Source: Centrapalus pauciflorus (taxonomy: Eukaryota; Streptophyta; Magnoliopsida; Asterales; Asteraceae). From it: a DNA stretch of 64,000 nt. Within the stretch, counting starts at the first letter, position 1. Every line of letters begins with the position of its first letter. A program made the translations under genes and the position numbers. The stretch lies in the NCBI GenBank assembly GCA_020465985.1, contig JAANYP010000256.1, forward strand, positions 141,336 through 205,335, given 5' to 3'. Below are positions 10,845-22,812 of the stretch, piece after piece. A model generated the notes under the pieces. The model searched no databases. It was not told the DNA's origin and saw only the letters and a program-made list of their open reading frames with translations.

Positions 10845-13800
10845 TATGCATTTCTACTATTTGATACTGGTGCTGATAGGAGCTTTATATCCACTAAGTC
10901 AGTAAGCAGATAAATTTCATTCTTACACCATTAAGTGACACTTATGCTATTGAGGTTGATGACAGTAAGACGCTTAAGACAAATAATATAAGTCAATGAT
11001 GCCCCTTAGAATTAGTAGGCCAACTCTTTGAAATAAACTTGATGCTCGTCAAACTGGGAAGTTTTGACGTGGTCATAGGCATGGATTGACTATCGAAAAA
11101 TCGTGCAGAAATAGTGTGTAACAAGAAGATGGTTCATATACCCTTAGCCAATAAGAAGGTCCTTACTATCCAAGGCAAAACAAGAAATACCGAAGTAAGC
11201 ATCATCTCTAGCGCTAGGACCCTGGAGTGTTGACAGAGAAGGAGCCGAAGACGAAGCGGCTTGAAGATATTCCTATTAATTGTGATTACCAAGAAGTTTT
11301 TCCAGAACACATACATGGGCTCCCACCATCGAGGCAAGTCGAATTCCAAATCGACCTAGTGTCAGGTGCTGCACCAGTGGCTCGAGCACCATATCGATTA
11401 GCCCCATCAGAATGTAAAACTTGTCCAACCAACTGTAGGAGCTCTTAGATAAAGGGATTATCAGACCGAGTTCCTCGCTTTGGAGGAGCTCCAGTTTTGT
11501 TCATAAAGAAGAAGGATGGAACCTTCCGAATGTGCATCAATTACAGGGAGCTAAATAAGATAAAAGAACCGATACCCACTCCCAAGGATCGATGACTTGT
11601 TTGACCAACTCCTAGGATCAAACTTCTATTCGAAGATCAACCAGAGGCCTGAATATCATCAGGTTATAGTCCACAAGGAAGATACTCAAAAGACAGCCTT
11701 CAGATCCCGTTACGATCATCATAAATTCCTAGTAATGCCATTTGGATTAACCAATGCCCTAACAATGATCATGAACCTCATAAATCGGGTGTGCAAACCT
11801 TAGTTAGAGAAATTCATGATTGTCCTCATGAACGACATCTTAATCTACTCACGAAACAAGGAAAAGCACGAGCAACATTTAAGACCGATTCTGGAATTAT
11901 TGGAGAAAGAAAAACTATATGCCAAGATTTCTAAGTTTAACTTTTGGTTAAGAGAGGTGAAATCCCTCGGTCACGTGATCAATAGTTAAGGAATCCAAGT
12001 CGACCCCGCAAAGATCGAGGCTATCAGGTTTTGGTCAACTCCTAGAACCCTCATAGAGATATGTCAGTCCTTAAGGCTTGCCGCTTATTATAGGCAATTA
12101 TCAAATTTCCCAAAGATCATCGGATATCTAACAAAATTGACCAGAAAATACATTAAGTATGATTGGGGCGAGGATCAGGAGATATCATTTCTGTTATTAA
12201 AGCACAAACTGTGCAGCGCGCTTATTTTTGTCCCTACCCGAGAGAAGTAAGAAATTTGTAGATTACTGTGACGTTTCACACAATGGGTTGATATAGAAAG
12301 ATCAGGTCATAGCTTATACTTCATGAAACCTTAAGGTTCACTAGGTGAATTACACAACGCATGATTTAGAGCTAGGAGCAGTTTTCTTTGCCCTTAAGAC
12401 TTGGACACATTACTTGTACGATACAAAGTGTACTGTATTCACGTACCATAAGAGCCTCCAACACATCTTGAACCAGGAAGAGTCGGATATGAAGTAGTGC
12501 CATTGGATGGAGCTAATAAGTAATTGTAACTGTGAAATTCGTTATCACCTGAGAAAAAATTAATGTGGTTGCAGATGCTCAGGCGAAAGGAACGAGCCAA
12601 GCCGTTAAGAGTACAAGCCCTAGCTTATAGCCATTCAACCAAACCTTCCTTCCTTAGTTCATGATGCACAAATAGAAGTCGTTAAGGAGGAAAATATGAA
12701 AAATGAAGCCCTGCACAGAATGGATAAATAGTTTGGGATAAGGACTAATAAAAATCTATATTTCATGAATAGAGCCTGATTACCCTGTTTTGCTGGAATA
12801 AGAAAGCTGGCTATGGATGAAGGAAACAAATCAAGATATGCCATTCACCCTGGATCCGATAAAATGTATCATGACATCAAGGAGCTATACGGGTGGCCTA
12901 ACATGAAGGATGACATTGCCACATATGTCAACAAATTCCTAACATGCTCCAAAGTTAAGACAAACATAAGAAATCATTAGTGTAATAGTCAATCGCCTAA
13001 TAAAATCCGCGCATTCCTACTAATCAAGGAGAACAACAGGATGAATAAGCTAGTCTAAACGTACCTCAAGGAAGTCGTCTCCGGACACGGAGTGCCTCTT
13101 ATAATCATTTCAGATACGGATAGCAGATCTACATCTAGGCAATTATTACAGCAAGCTTTGGATACAAACTTGGACATGAGTACCACATATCACCCTTAGA
13201 CCGATGATCAAAATAATAGAATGATCCAAACCCTAGAACGTACATTAAGAGCCTGTGTGATGGATACTCAATTGCCTTAGTGGAATTATTGTACTACAAT
13301 AGCTATCACTCGAGTATTAAAGCTGTTCCGTTTGAGGCCCTCTACGGGTGAAAGTGCTGATCGCCGATTTGTTGGGAAGAAGTATGAGATAGCCAAATCA
13401 CTGGCCCTAAGATCATTCACGAAACAACCAAAAGGATAGTACAGATACGGAACTGACTAAAAGTTGCTCGTGATTGTCAGAAAGTTATGCAATTGTATGG
13501 AGAAAACCCCTTGAGTTCTAATTAGGAGAATGAGTACCGATGAAAGTCTCACCATGGAAGGGCGTGATACGATTTAGGGAAAACAAGGATAACTGAATCC
13601 TCGTTACATTGGACAATGCAAAGTCTTAAAAAGAATTGGACTAATAGCTTATCATTTAAGAGCTACCACCAGAGCTTAGCAGCATGCACAATACCCTTCA
13701 TGTATCGAATCTGAAGAAGTGTTTGTTAGAGGAGACACTTGTTACCCACTTGGAAGAGATTCGGCTAACGGATGAACTTCGCTTCATCAAAGAGCTGGTA

Positions 13801-13900
13801 GAAATCATGGACCGTAAAGTCAAAGGATTGAAGCACAGTCGAATACCCATCGTCAAGGTCAGATGGAATTCTAGACATGGACCAGAATTCACTTAGGCAT
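10845..13900 (+). pseudogene. Chromovirus pol: protease, RT, RNase H, integrase, chromodomain region
   Basis: Protease: L-L-F-D-T-G-A-D-R-S-F near 10854. RT: R-M-C-I-N-Y-R-E-L-N-K near 11530, F-G-L-T-N-A near 11745, and the M-N-D-I-L-I-Y-S active-site block near 11829, where the usual aspartate pair is N-D. RNase H: Y-C-D-V-S near 12265 and T-H-D-L-E-L-G-A near 12358. Integrase: G-W-P-N-M-K zinc-binding part near 12890, then a jump to the region following the first catalytic aspartate, so that residue appears deleted around 12985-13010. A chromovirus C-terminal stretch ends at 13684-13900 (H-N-T-L-H-V-S-N-L-K-K ... I-P-I-V-K-V-R-W-N-S-R). Dozens of stops and shifts. Confidence 0.85.
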
Positions 13901-13993
13901 ACAAAGGCCAGTTTAACAAAAGATACCCTCACCTAATCCTAAGTAACAAGACCTCTAAGGAAACAAGATAAAATTTCGGGACGAAATTCCCTT

Positions 13994-14006
13994 AATAGGG
14001 GGAGAC
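13994..14006 (+). promoter_or_regulatory. Polypurine tract of the chromovirus
   Basis: AATAGGGGGAGAC immediately before the TGTAAC of the 3' LTR; it would prime plus-strand DNA synthesis. Confidence 0.85.
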
Positions 14007-14985
14007 TGTAACATCCGGCACTAAACCAGGTTAGCAACTATGACCTAATCAGTGTTTTTTAGCAATTTATAACCTAATCAATGGTCATTAGCAATTAATC
14101 AAGGTGATTAACAATGTTCATAAGGAAATTCAACTCAATTGGAATCAATTTCATCGGTGCGATGAATCGGCAGATCAATTAATCCGATCGATTTACGATA
14201 TGATGGATTAATTCAACTAAGTACATAATTAAATTATGATTAGTGACACTAATCATGCACTAATACGCTCACTTAACATTAATTATGCAAGACTAAAACA
14301 ATTCATTAAATCAATGCATTCATAAGTATTTATGAATTTACATAAAAAGGGAAATACAAGAATATATTTTGAAATACATTTATACAAAAAAAATTGAAAA
14401 TACCCTTTTTTTACACCCCTAGGCCGGCCACCCCATTGTACCACCTAAAACTTGACTTCTAATATTTTATTTAAAGTCCCATGCACCATCTACATCACCC
14501 TCTCTATCAACTTCACCTCACTTTGCAAAGATGTGCACTCAACCTCCATTTTCTCATCATTTCACCACTTTTTCTCTTCTATAAATAGAGACTCACATTT
14601 CTATCATTCTTCACACCTTGAAAGATAAAAAATCTCTCTTCTTTCTCTCTTGAAAATCCGGCCAAAGGGCCTTATAAAAGGCCAAGATTTGCAACTTTTG
14701 TTCTTCAAGTTTTCAAGGGTTCTTTTGGGCTACCAAGTTCAAGAACACTTCCTTCTACTTGATTTCATACTCCTAACACATCAAAGTAATTAAATACTAA
14801 CCTATAATTTCTTACATTTACGTTTATATAAGTCTTGATTAATATATATAATCACCAACAACAGCAAGTTTCATAAAAACTCAAATTTATAAGTCTCTAG
14901 TTTTTGTTTTTAAGTTGTTTTCTTCAAATGTGTTTGTAAATATATAAACACATCATGAAAGAGTAAACATTATGAAAAACAAGTG

Positions 14986-14989
<4 letters not shown>

Positions 14990-15050
<61 letters not shown>
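14990..15050. repeat. (AT)n microsatellite
   Basis: Long pure AT tract in the 3' LTR. It makes an artificial alternating I-Y reading frame on the minus strand. Confidence 0.9.
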
Positions 15051-15053
<3 letters not shown>

Positions 15054-15508
15054 TTATAACTTTTATATAAGTCGTCTTTGAGAATAAACTACAAGAATCA
15101 CTAGTTATTTCAACTTTATGAACTATGGAATTTCGGCAGAAAAGTTGCATCGACTTTGAAATATCATAACTAATACATAACTTCACAAAATGAGTTGATT
15201 CTTGTCTCAAAAGTTAGATCTATGATTTAACTAAAAATCTAGAAGTTTTCATAATTTATTATGGAGTTTAGAACCCCCAGATATTATTTGGGAACCCGAA
15301 AGTTTGACAGCTCAAAAATGGCCAACATGGGATTTTTAACGAGCTTTTTCCCCAACCTAAACAACTCGAAAAATGGCCGTTCTTAGTGTTAAAAATTCTT
15401 TGTATATAGTAGTTTTTTGTCTAAGATAACCAAAGCCCAAATCGTTTTGGAGCTTGGTCAAAAACAGCCTCAAAGTAGGCCGAAAAACCATGAAAAAGCT
15501 GGAAAATT

Positions 15509-15510
<2 letters not shown>

Positions 15511-15571
<61 letters not shown>
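15511..15571. repeat. (CA)n(TA)n microsatellite
   Basis: Short CA run followed by a long TA run; strongly expanded relative to the 5' LTR. Confidence 0.9.
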
Positions 15572-15575
<4 letters not shown>

Positions 15576-16529
15576 TGATGTTTTAAGTGGGTTTTATCTA
15601 TAAACTTGTAATGTTGGGTGATTTAAAACATAAAAACATTTATACATACATATTATCATATATGGGAGTTATTAAATCCCTTATATAATTTAGGACTCAG
15701 TTAAACGCGTCCGGTGTCATTACTCATCAACAACGTAAATCGTCATTTTTACGTTCATTTTTGCCATCAACATGCGGTGAGTCTTCATCGCCCCTATTTT
15801 CACTATCTATTGGGGTGGAAATACATGATCTGTTTTCATATGGACATCAAAACTATTTATTTCTTATATGTATTACATGTGTGGATCCATCAGCCGTCAA
15901 ATCATGAACCGTTAATTGCATTTATTTACAAACGCGAATATACTGTGGATAGATCTATCGGGAGTCATGTCCCCCATTCGGGTTAGTCTTAATCGGCTAA
16001 TGGTGGGATGCATATATATTCAACACACGGTATTACGTATGGGAATACTGCACAGGGCAAACTCATTTACTTAAGTGTTGGTTGCATGATGGTTTATGTA
16101 ATACAATCATGGAATTTATGCTTTATAAATTCAACTCATCTGATAATGTCCATACAATGGGTCTTTTCACGTAAACCTATGAGCTCACCAACAATTTGTT
16201 CACATATTTTAGCATGTATTTTCAGGTGATTAAGACATGCGCATTTATCGGAGGCATTCGAAGGCTTCCGTTCATTTTGGAGTCACAGCATTTTCAAACT
16301 CGGAGATTTATTTGCATCTTTCCTGATAAACTAAATTGTGTATTTAAATCTTGGTATTTTAAGAACTACTTACGCTATATTTCGATTATGTAAAACAATA
16401 TTTGTATTTGAAGTTAAATCAATGTAATTTTGAAAACGTCCATATAGTGGTCGTTCGTTATGATTATGGTTACGCTTCCGCACTCGTCACGCCTCGCTGC
16501 CAACCGGGGTAGAAGGGTGTGACAGCAAA

Positions 16530-18669
16530 TGTTGAGTTTAATGAAAATACTGCAAATGTCAATGGCACTAGTCCTGATTGGTTATTCGATTTAGATTCAC
16601 TAACAAATTCTCTGAGCTTTGCTTAGTATTCTGCAGGAGCGGTTGGAAACAATTTTTAAACTGCCAGTACAAATCCTCATGTTGTCATCACGAACACTCA
16701 ATCTGTTGGCACAAAGTTTCAAAATGGTTAAAGATTCTGATAGATGGGATGAGTATACTATTCTACCACTTCTTACTTGTGACCCACCTGGGGTTCTGAT
16801 TGACCAACAAGACATACATACAAAGTTTGAAGTGCCAATCCCATGTCCTGAAGTAACAACTCCAACCAATAGGGAAGCAGCCCCATCTCCAGATCAAACT
16901 GTTACTGAAGCAGAATCATCAAGTGGTGCAGAAGGTGATGACAACAATCTAGGATGCTCATTTCAGATAGAAAGTGATCCTACACTCAGGGTTCACAAAT
17001 ATCATCCTCTTAACCAAATCATGGGAGATCCACGCACTCCTGTGCAGACAAGGACAATGATCCACAATGAATGAACTGCTTCTGAAGAGGCAGTTCCTAA
17101 ACTCAGCCTACCTGCCTTTGAACATGCATGCTTTATGTCCCAATTAGAACCAAAGAAGGCATCTGAGGCTTTGAAGGATCCATCTTGGATTTAGTCCATG
17201 CAAGAAGAGCTTTTACAATTCAAGATTCAGAATGTGTGGAAACTGGTTGATTTGACTAAAGGAAAGAGGGCAATTGGTACAAGATGGGTTTTCAGAAATA
17301 AAAAGGATGAAAGAGGTGTAGTGATCAAAAATAAAGCAAGGCTAGTAGCTCAAGGTTATACTCAAGAAGAAGGAACAGACTATGATGATGTCTTTGCCTT
17401 AGTAGCAAGGATTGAAGCCATCAGATTGTTCCTAGCCAATGCCAGCTATAAAGGGTTCAAGGTGTATCAAATGGATGTGAAATCTGCATTCCTATATCGT
17501 AGAATTGAAGAAGAGGTGTATGTGTGTCAACCTCCTGGGTTTGATGACTATAAGTATCCAGACAGAGTCTACAAGTTAGACAAAGCACTCTATGGGCTTC
17601 ACAAAGCTCCTAGAGCATGGTATGACACTTTGTCTTCCTATCTACTTCAGAATTGTTTCAAGAGATGTACTCTGGACAAAACATTGTTCACAAAGTCTAT
17701 CAAATCAGAGATCCTTCTTGTTCAGATCTATGTTGATGACATCATCTTTGGATCAACAAATGACATCCTTTGCAAGGAATTTGAGACTCTGATGCACAAA
17801 AAGTTTCAAATGAGTTCAATGGGAGAAATAATTTTCTTTCTAGGATTGCAGGTCAAGCAGAAGCCCACTGGACTGTTCATCAGCCAATCAAAGTATGTGA
17901 ATATTCTGGAAAAGTTTGGATACAAGGACACCAAGGTTGCTAGCACACCAATGGACACTCATAAACAGCTTGATGCAGATAAAGAAGGAGTGGATGTGGA
18001 TATTCATTTCTACCGATCCTTGATAGGTTCACTAATGTATCTCACATCCTCTAGACTAGATATAATGTTTGTTGTTTGTGTTTGTGCAAGGTTCCAGTGT
18101 GCTCCAAAGGTACACATCTGTTTGCTGTTAAGAGAATCTTTAGATATCTAAAAGGTCAACCAAAATTAGGCCTATTGTATCCTAAGGACTCTCCTCTTGA
18201 ACTAACAGCCTACTCTGACAGTGACTATGGAGGTTGCAACATAGACTAAAAATCCAGAATTGGAGGATGTCAATATCTAGGAGCTAGACTAGTCTCTTGG
18301 GAGTGCAAAAAGCAAACCACAGTGTCCACTTCATCCACTTACGCAGAATATGTTGCAGCTGCCAGCTGTTGCTCTCAAGTTATGTGGATTTAGAACCAAC
18401 TAAGAGACTATGGTATGAACTCTCTATCTACTCCTATTTACAATGACAATTCAAGTGCAATCAGTATTGTACAAAATCCAGTAAAGTTTCCCAAAACCAA
18501 GCACACAGATATCAGATTCCATTTTATAAGGGATTGTAATGAAAAGAAGTTAATCCAAGTTACCAAAATTCATACTGATGATCAGTTAGCAAATCTTTTT
18601 ACTAAACCTTTTGATGTAGGAAGATTCACCTTTCTGGTATCAAATATTGGTATGGTAGACATGGATTAA
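16530..18669 (+). pseudogene. Copia element 1 pol, RT and RNase H part
   Basis: Pol resumes after the chromovirus: a variable linker (16530-17190), then RT in one open frame 17198-18151 with G-T-R-W-V-F, A-R-L-V-A-Q-G-Y, Q-M-D-V-K-S-A-F-L-Y, A-L-Y-G-L-H and the catalytic Y-V-D-D near 17731. A frameshift near 18110 is followed by RNase H: Y-S-D-S-D-Y-G-G (about 18210), A-E-Y-V-A-A-A (about 18345), the Y-N-D-N-S-S region and the conserved K-H-T-D-I-R-F-H-F-I, ending at the stop 18667-18669. In-frame stops at about 18247 and 18391. RT itself looks the best preserved part. Confidence 0.9.
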
Positions 18670-18729
18670 TCTATCTTGCATTACCATCCTCTATAATATG
18701 TGACAAACATTTACTATATGTGTCTAGTT

Positions 18730-18740
18730 AAGGGGGAGAT
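18730..18740 (+). promoter_or_regulatory. Internal polypurine tract just after pol
   Basis: AAGGGGGAGAT, followed by ACTGTTCGATTAGG. It closely copies the 3' PPT and LTR start (AGGGGGAGAT then TGTTCGGAAAT at 21880-21900). It could act as a second plus-strand primer or mark a fossil LTR edge. The similarity is seen; the role is inferred. Confidence 0.6.
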
Positions 18741-18830
18741 ACTGTTCGATTAGGTGTTGTTAAGTAAACAACTAACAGCTTGAGACTATTCTCAAGCTGC
18801 TAATTCATTTTCTCAGACTGTTAATTGTTC

Positions 18831-18853
18831 ACTTGGTCTGTTTATTGTGCAGG
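18831..18853 (+). promoter_or_regulatory. 3' splice-site-like tract before the additional ORF
   Basis: Pyrimidine-rich sequence ending TTTATTGTGCAG then G, about 170 nt before the aORF ATG at 19026. Element 2 keeps the same TTTATTGTGCA on the minus strand near 48709-48721 but with AA instead of AG. It could serve a spliced aORF message. Confidence 0.4.
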
Positions 18854-19025
18854 GCATTTCAGTCATTACTAAGGAGGTTGTACGCGGAACTAGATATTTT
18901 TCAAAATCCAAATCCTTAAAAGTCCCAGTTTCGTTAGATTGCAACTATCAGTTGGAAAATATCTCTCTCTATGCGCTTTTCAAATTGTCGAGCCAAACCC
19001 TAAATCCTCTCGTTTGTGATCACCA

Positions 19026-21779
19026 ATGGAGTTTGTTAAAAAACACAACTGCCTACCCTACTCCCTCAAACAAGCTGGACTACAACCCTTCCACGAAATG
19101 TTGGATTTTCTTCGTCGTTCTCCTATCCACTATGCTCTTACTGTAAATCCCACTATATACGTCTCTCATATGGAGAAATTTTGGAAATCAGCCACTGCAA
19201 GCACCCAATAGGGAATCACTTCTTTTGTATCTACCATTGATGGCAATACCATTACCATCACAAAGGAGTCCATTCGACAGCTTTTGCATTTGCAAGATGC
19301 TTCAGGTATATCGGATCTATCTATCACTGCTTTACATGAAGGTCTGTTTGAAATAAGGTATAGGGTCCCAACAGATTCATTTACCTTTTATAAAGCACAT
19401 TTTGGTCCTAAATGGAAATATCTTGTACTATTCTTCAACAGTGCTTAAGCCCTAAAAGGACTGGTTGGTCTGAATTTTCATCAAATATTGCCACTGCTCT
19501 AGTGTGCTTATCCACAGGCCAACAGTTCAACTTTTCAAATATGATTTTCAAAGAATGTTAAGGCACCATGCCTTAAAGAATGGGAAATTTTTTGATGTAT
19601 CCTCGGTTTTTGGCTGAAATAATTGCAAAATCTTGCAATTCTTTAAAATTACATAAAAGGATATATGTTTCCCTTAGGCACTCTTTACCTTCTTTAAAAA
19701 GACTTTTAAAACCAAGTGGCAATAATGTAGATGTCTCTTTGACTCAAGCAATGCAGACTATCTTCCCAAGACACAGAGGAGAGGATCCTGAGCAGGCTCA
19801 GCCCCATATTACTGCTTCACCCCCAGGATCCCAACCCACTCCTCATGATACAAATATACCCTCTGATCCTTCTTCTATATGTACCTCTCCAGCCCCACCA
19901 CTAAAAATATACAAGAGACAAAGGGCTGTAGGAGCTCCTTCCTCCTCAGTCCAAACCCCAGAGCCAAATAACTCTGTGCAAGAGGATACTCTTGTACATC
20001 ATATAGAAAGGGAACCCACTGAGGACACTCCCACCCCTCAATATGGAGGTGAACATCCCTTCTGAGGATGTTCATATGGGTTTTGTGACTGGTACTACTG
20101 ATGTCTCTGCACAAAGGGCACATGACAGTACCAACATCCCTAAGACCAGTCCCATGGCAACAGAGGGTGTGCAAGCACCTTCTGGAAGTCCCCAGAACCA
20201 AGAACAAAGGGGCCAAGATGTTTCTTCTACTTCTGGTATTGGTGCTAGTTATAGATCTTAAATCCCTCTATCATATGAAGATCTTGAGGCTAGTCTACAA
20301 CTAATGGCTTTAACGGATCAACAACTGAAACCTGTTGTAGCTATTCTGGAACATTACAAGTCCATAATTTCTGCACAGGGTTCCCAAATCATTTCTCTAC
20401 AACAACTCTCATCAGTCCAACAGCAAAAGGTTGCTCAGTTTCAGCTCGGGTTGAAGCTGTATGGAAATAAGATTATCCAGCTTGAAAAACTGGTTCAAAC
20501 CCTGTTAGCGATGGGTTTTGGTCCCTCTGATCAAACCAATGCATCCAAAAAGGGGGAGAATCAGGAGATCCCACTATCAGTCGAAACAACTTAAAGTTCA
20601 CCATTGGCAGCTTCAGCTTCTAGGCTAACAGTCCCAACAGTTTCTCAAACTGTTAGTCCAGAAGCTCAAGTTGTTTCTATTAAAAGGCCAAGAGAAGTGT
20701 CTATAAGAGAAAGCATTCAAGAACCATCTCCAGCAGTCCAAGCCACAGCAGTAGTGTGAGCAGCAACCATAAATAAAGGAAATGGCATTTGCATGAGTCT
20801 TCAAACATCAAATTTGTTTCAAAAGAAGCCCAAGTTGCTCAAGATGCTGAATTGGCCAGGAAATTGGCAGAAGAACAAGATCAAATCCTAGATCAACAAG
20901 CCCAAGCCTCTATGGGGGATGATTAAACCCTTGGAGACTATCTACGTGGGTTTGTGGTTAAGGAAAATCAGAAGAAGAGAAAAAGGCCAACAGGGCCTTC
21001 AAAGGGAGACCACAAAATTTTTTTGATAAACTTCTCTGCAAGTGCTGGTGTCTCTAAATTCATCGCACAATCAAGGCCAACAGACAAACTTCAGGCCTTG
21101 TATGACAGAGAAATGGAAAAGGAAAAGGAAAAGGCCTCCAAACAAGTCCAAGATCCCCCTCAAACTATTGCTATTCCTCAATCTGAAGTTATTCATCAAG
21201 CAAAGTTTGATCAAGTCAAAAGAGTTCTGTTTGACCAACAGTTACAAAAGGCAATGGAAACAGAAAAAGCTCTTGATCAACATGACTTCTCCAAACCACC
21301 TATTACTTACTGGTATGCCAAATCAATGGACGACATTGATCTGGTATATCATTTTGTAATTAAAAGAGAAGCTGGTCCAGAAGAAGAATACAAAAGCCTG
21401 ATCCAAATAGTTTAGAAGATGACTAGAGATGAGCTAACCCAAATGCACAATATTGGGACGGCTAGCCACTCTAGGTCACCAATATTGTGGGTTCAGAATA
21501 ACCTAAAGGATCTTAGAAGCATGTTTAATCAAGAATCCACCAGAATGGATATAGAAGATGCCAAGGAAGTGAAGATTGTACAGATTGATTTATATGCAAA
21601 GTCCATGACATATAGACTCAAACTTGCAGACAGATCCAACAGATTCTAGAGTTTTGAATTTCTTGAATTGCCAAGAGAGTGGCTACAACAAATGAGCTCA
21701 ATGAAGATTGAATGTGATAAAGAAGATTTGAAAAGAGACTTCATAAAAAATATAAGGCTGAAGCTTGCACAGTTGTAAT
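19026..21779 (+). pseudogene. Copia element 1 additional ORF (aORF)
   Basis: After an A-C-C-A-ATG-G context at 19026, the frame reads M-E-F-V-K-K-H-N-C and a conserved block (F-L-R-R-S-P-I-H-Y-A-L-T-V-N-P, then I-Y-V-S-H-M-E-K-F-W). This matches the start of the post-pol ORF that SIRE/Maximus copias in Asteraceae often carry; some databases label it longin-like. A proline/serine-rich acidic middle follows (19740-20600), then a charged end with W-Y-A-K-S-M-D-D-I-D (about 21310). Stops at 19209 and others and several frameshifts break it. Its function is unknown; an envelope-like role has been suggested for such ORFs but nothing here shows membrane segments. Confidence 0.75.
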
Positions 21780-21879
21780 ATGTAAGTTTTTGGATGCCTT
21801 AAATTTGTGTATAACAGTTTTACTTTGTATATATTTCCTTATTTTAGAAACATAAAGTCTTTTGTTAAGAATTTAAGTT

Positions 21880-21889
21880 AGGGGGAGAT
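21880..21889 (+). promoter_or_regulatory. Polypurine tract of copia element 1
   Basis: AGGGGGAGAT immediately upstream of the 3' LTR. Confidence 0.88.
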
Positions 21890-22527
21890 TGTTCGGAAAT
21901 AATCTAAGTATGTCAAGCTGTTAGTTTGGATTTTTCAAGATGTTAGTAGTATCTCTATGTAATTACAAAGTTCAAGCCGCCAGTTCAATAAACTCTAGCT
22001 GCTACTTCAAAAGTTCAAGCTGCCAGAGTCAAAGTTCAAGCTGCTCAACAAATAGATAACAGAAAGTGCTAAAATTCAGGAAGTGATAAAGATTTCAAAT
22101 TTTGAAGATCTTCCAAGCATATCTACTTCCAGAGAAATCACAATTCATCAAAGAAACAAATCAGAAGGCTATAAATAGAGATATACTAGGTCTTTCTTAT
22201 TGTAATCGTGGTGCGTAAGTTTTTATATTGTATTTGCATTCTGATTAATGTTTCTAAAAGCCTCTAAAGTTGAAAAAACCCGAAGTACAGTTTGTGTTCT
22301 TCGTCTAATCAAACAGATTAGAGGTGATTGTAATCAGAGTTTGGCAAAATAAAGGTTTCAATATTGATTGTGTTTATTTGATTGTCTGCTCATTATTGTT
22401 CTGAAAGTTTTCTTAAAATTAAGTGTTATTCCACAAACTTCTTAATTGGACTTTAATTCAAAACAAGGTTATTGTTTTAACTCTGATTTATTTAACCAGT
22501 TAATCTTAGGTGATTTTGGTCTTGACA
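21890..22527 (+). repeat. 3' LTR of copia element 1
   Basis: 638 bp, TGTTCGGAAA to CTTGACA. It has one TATA-like CTATAAATAG near 22170 and the CAAGCTG-type short repeats. It is flanked by TAATC at 22528-22532. Visible substitutions and indels against the 5' LTR indicate considerable age. Confidence 0.93.
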
Positions 22528-22573
22528 TAATCTTAGTTGAATCGATAGTATATGATAGGGTTAGGAAACTTAC

Positions 22574-22812
22574 ATTTTCTTGCTTTTAAGAAGTTCGAAG
22601 GCACTTGATGCCCCCAAAAACCCCAATATTCTAGCTATTACTTCGTCTGGAAGCACCATAGTCGTTAATCGGATTTGCATAGTTGCCTGGCCAGAGTTTG
22701 AAATGATGATTTGCAAGTATAGGTTATGCTTTGTTCTGACGTTGGGGAAGACGAATGGCAGGAATAGGAAAAGGGTGATGCTTGTATGCGCATGGTCATT
22801 ACATGACGCCAT
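22574..22812 (-). CDS. F-box-like gene, exon 1
   Basis: The minus-strand frame contains L-P-D-E-V-I-A-R-I-L-G-F-L-G-A-S-S-A-F-E, a good F-box start (LPxE(V/I)xxxIL), followed by L-L-K-S-K-K. At 22573 the frame meets GTAAGT, a consensus 5' splice site. Splicing to the acceptor at 224/225 gives K-K-I-C-K-S-F in phase. I place the start at 22812 (M-A-S-C-N-D), whose context AAAATGGCG is strong. The 50 residues before the F-box look unusual, so starts at 22680 or 22659 are quite possible and the upstream part may be 5' UTR. Its product would recruit substrates to an SCF ubiquitin ligase. It is probably disrupted or at least burdened by a 22-kb intron insertion. Confidence 0.55.

Larger units (their letters stand above)
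7261..16524 (+). mobile_element. Chromovirus (gypsy, Tekay/Del-like), nested in copia element 1
   Basis: 9264 bp bounded by long LTRs (7261-9725 and 14007-16524) and GCAAA duplications. The LTR start TGTAACATCC, LTR length near 2.5 kb, PBS TGGTATCAAAGCC and a pol ending in a chromodomain-type C-terminus fit the Tekay/Del lineage. The 4.3-kb interior is short and full of stops: most of gag, including any zinc knuckle, and the start of the integrase core are missing. It is a dead copy and younger than the element it sits in. Confidence 0.92.
14007..16524 (+). repeat. 3' LTR of the chromovirus
   Basis: 2518 bp, homologous to the 5' LTR throughout. The 53-bp length excess is largely microsatellite: AT runs at about 14990-15050 and 15511-15570. 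The second has only a short TA stretch at the matching place in the 5' LTR (near 8764). Confidence 0.93.
381..22527 (+). mobile_element. Copia element 1 (Maximus/SIRE-like), with nested insertions
   Basis: LTRs at 381-1037 and 21890-22527 begin TGTT and end GACA. A primer-binding site follows the first, a polypurine tract precedes the second, and a TAATC duplication flanks the whole. Gag, protease, integrase, RT, RNase H and an additional ORF occur in copia order on the plus strand. Subtracting the Helitron-like insertion (about 2.1 kb) and the chromovirus (about 9.3 kb) leaves roughly 10.7 kb, the usual size for SIRE-type elements. Many in-frame stops and frameshifts show it is dead. It sits in the intron of an F-box-like gene, opposite in orientation to that gene. 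Confidence 0.93.

Noticed and set aside
14953..15210. Minus-strand frame rich in alternating Ile-Tyr
   Set aside because: Translation of an AT microsatellite in an LTR.
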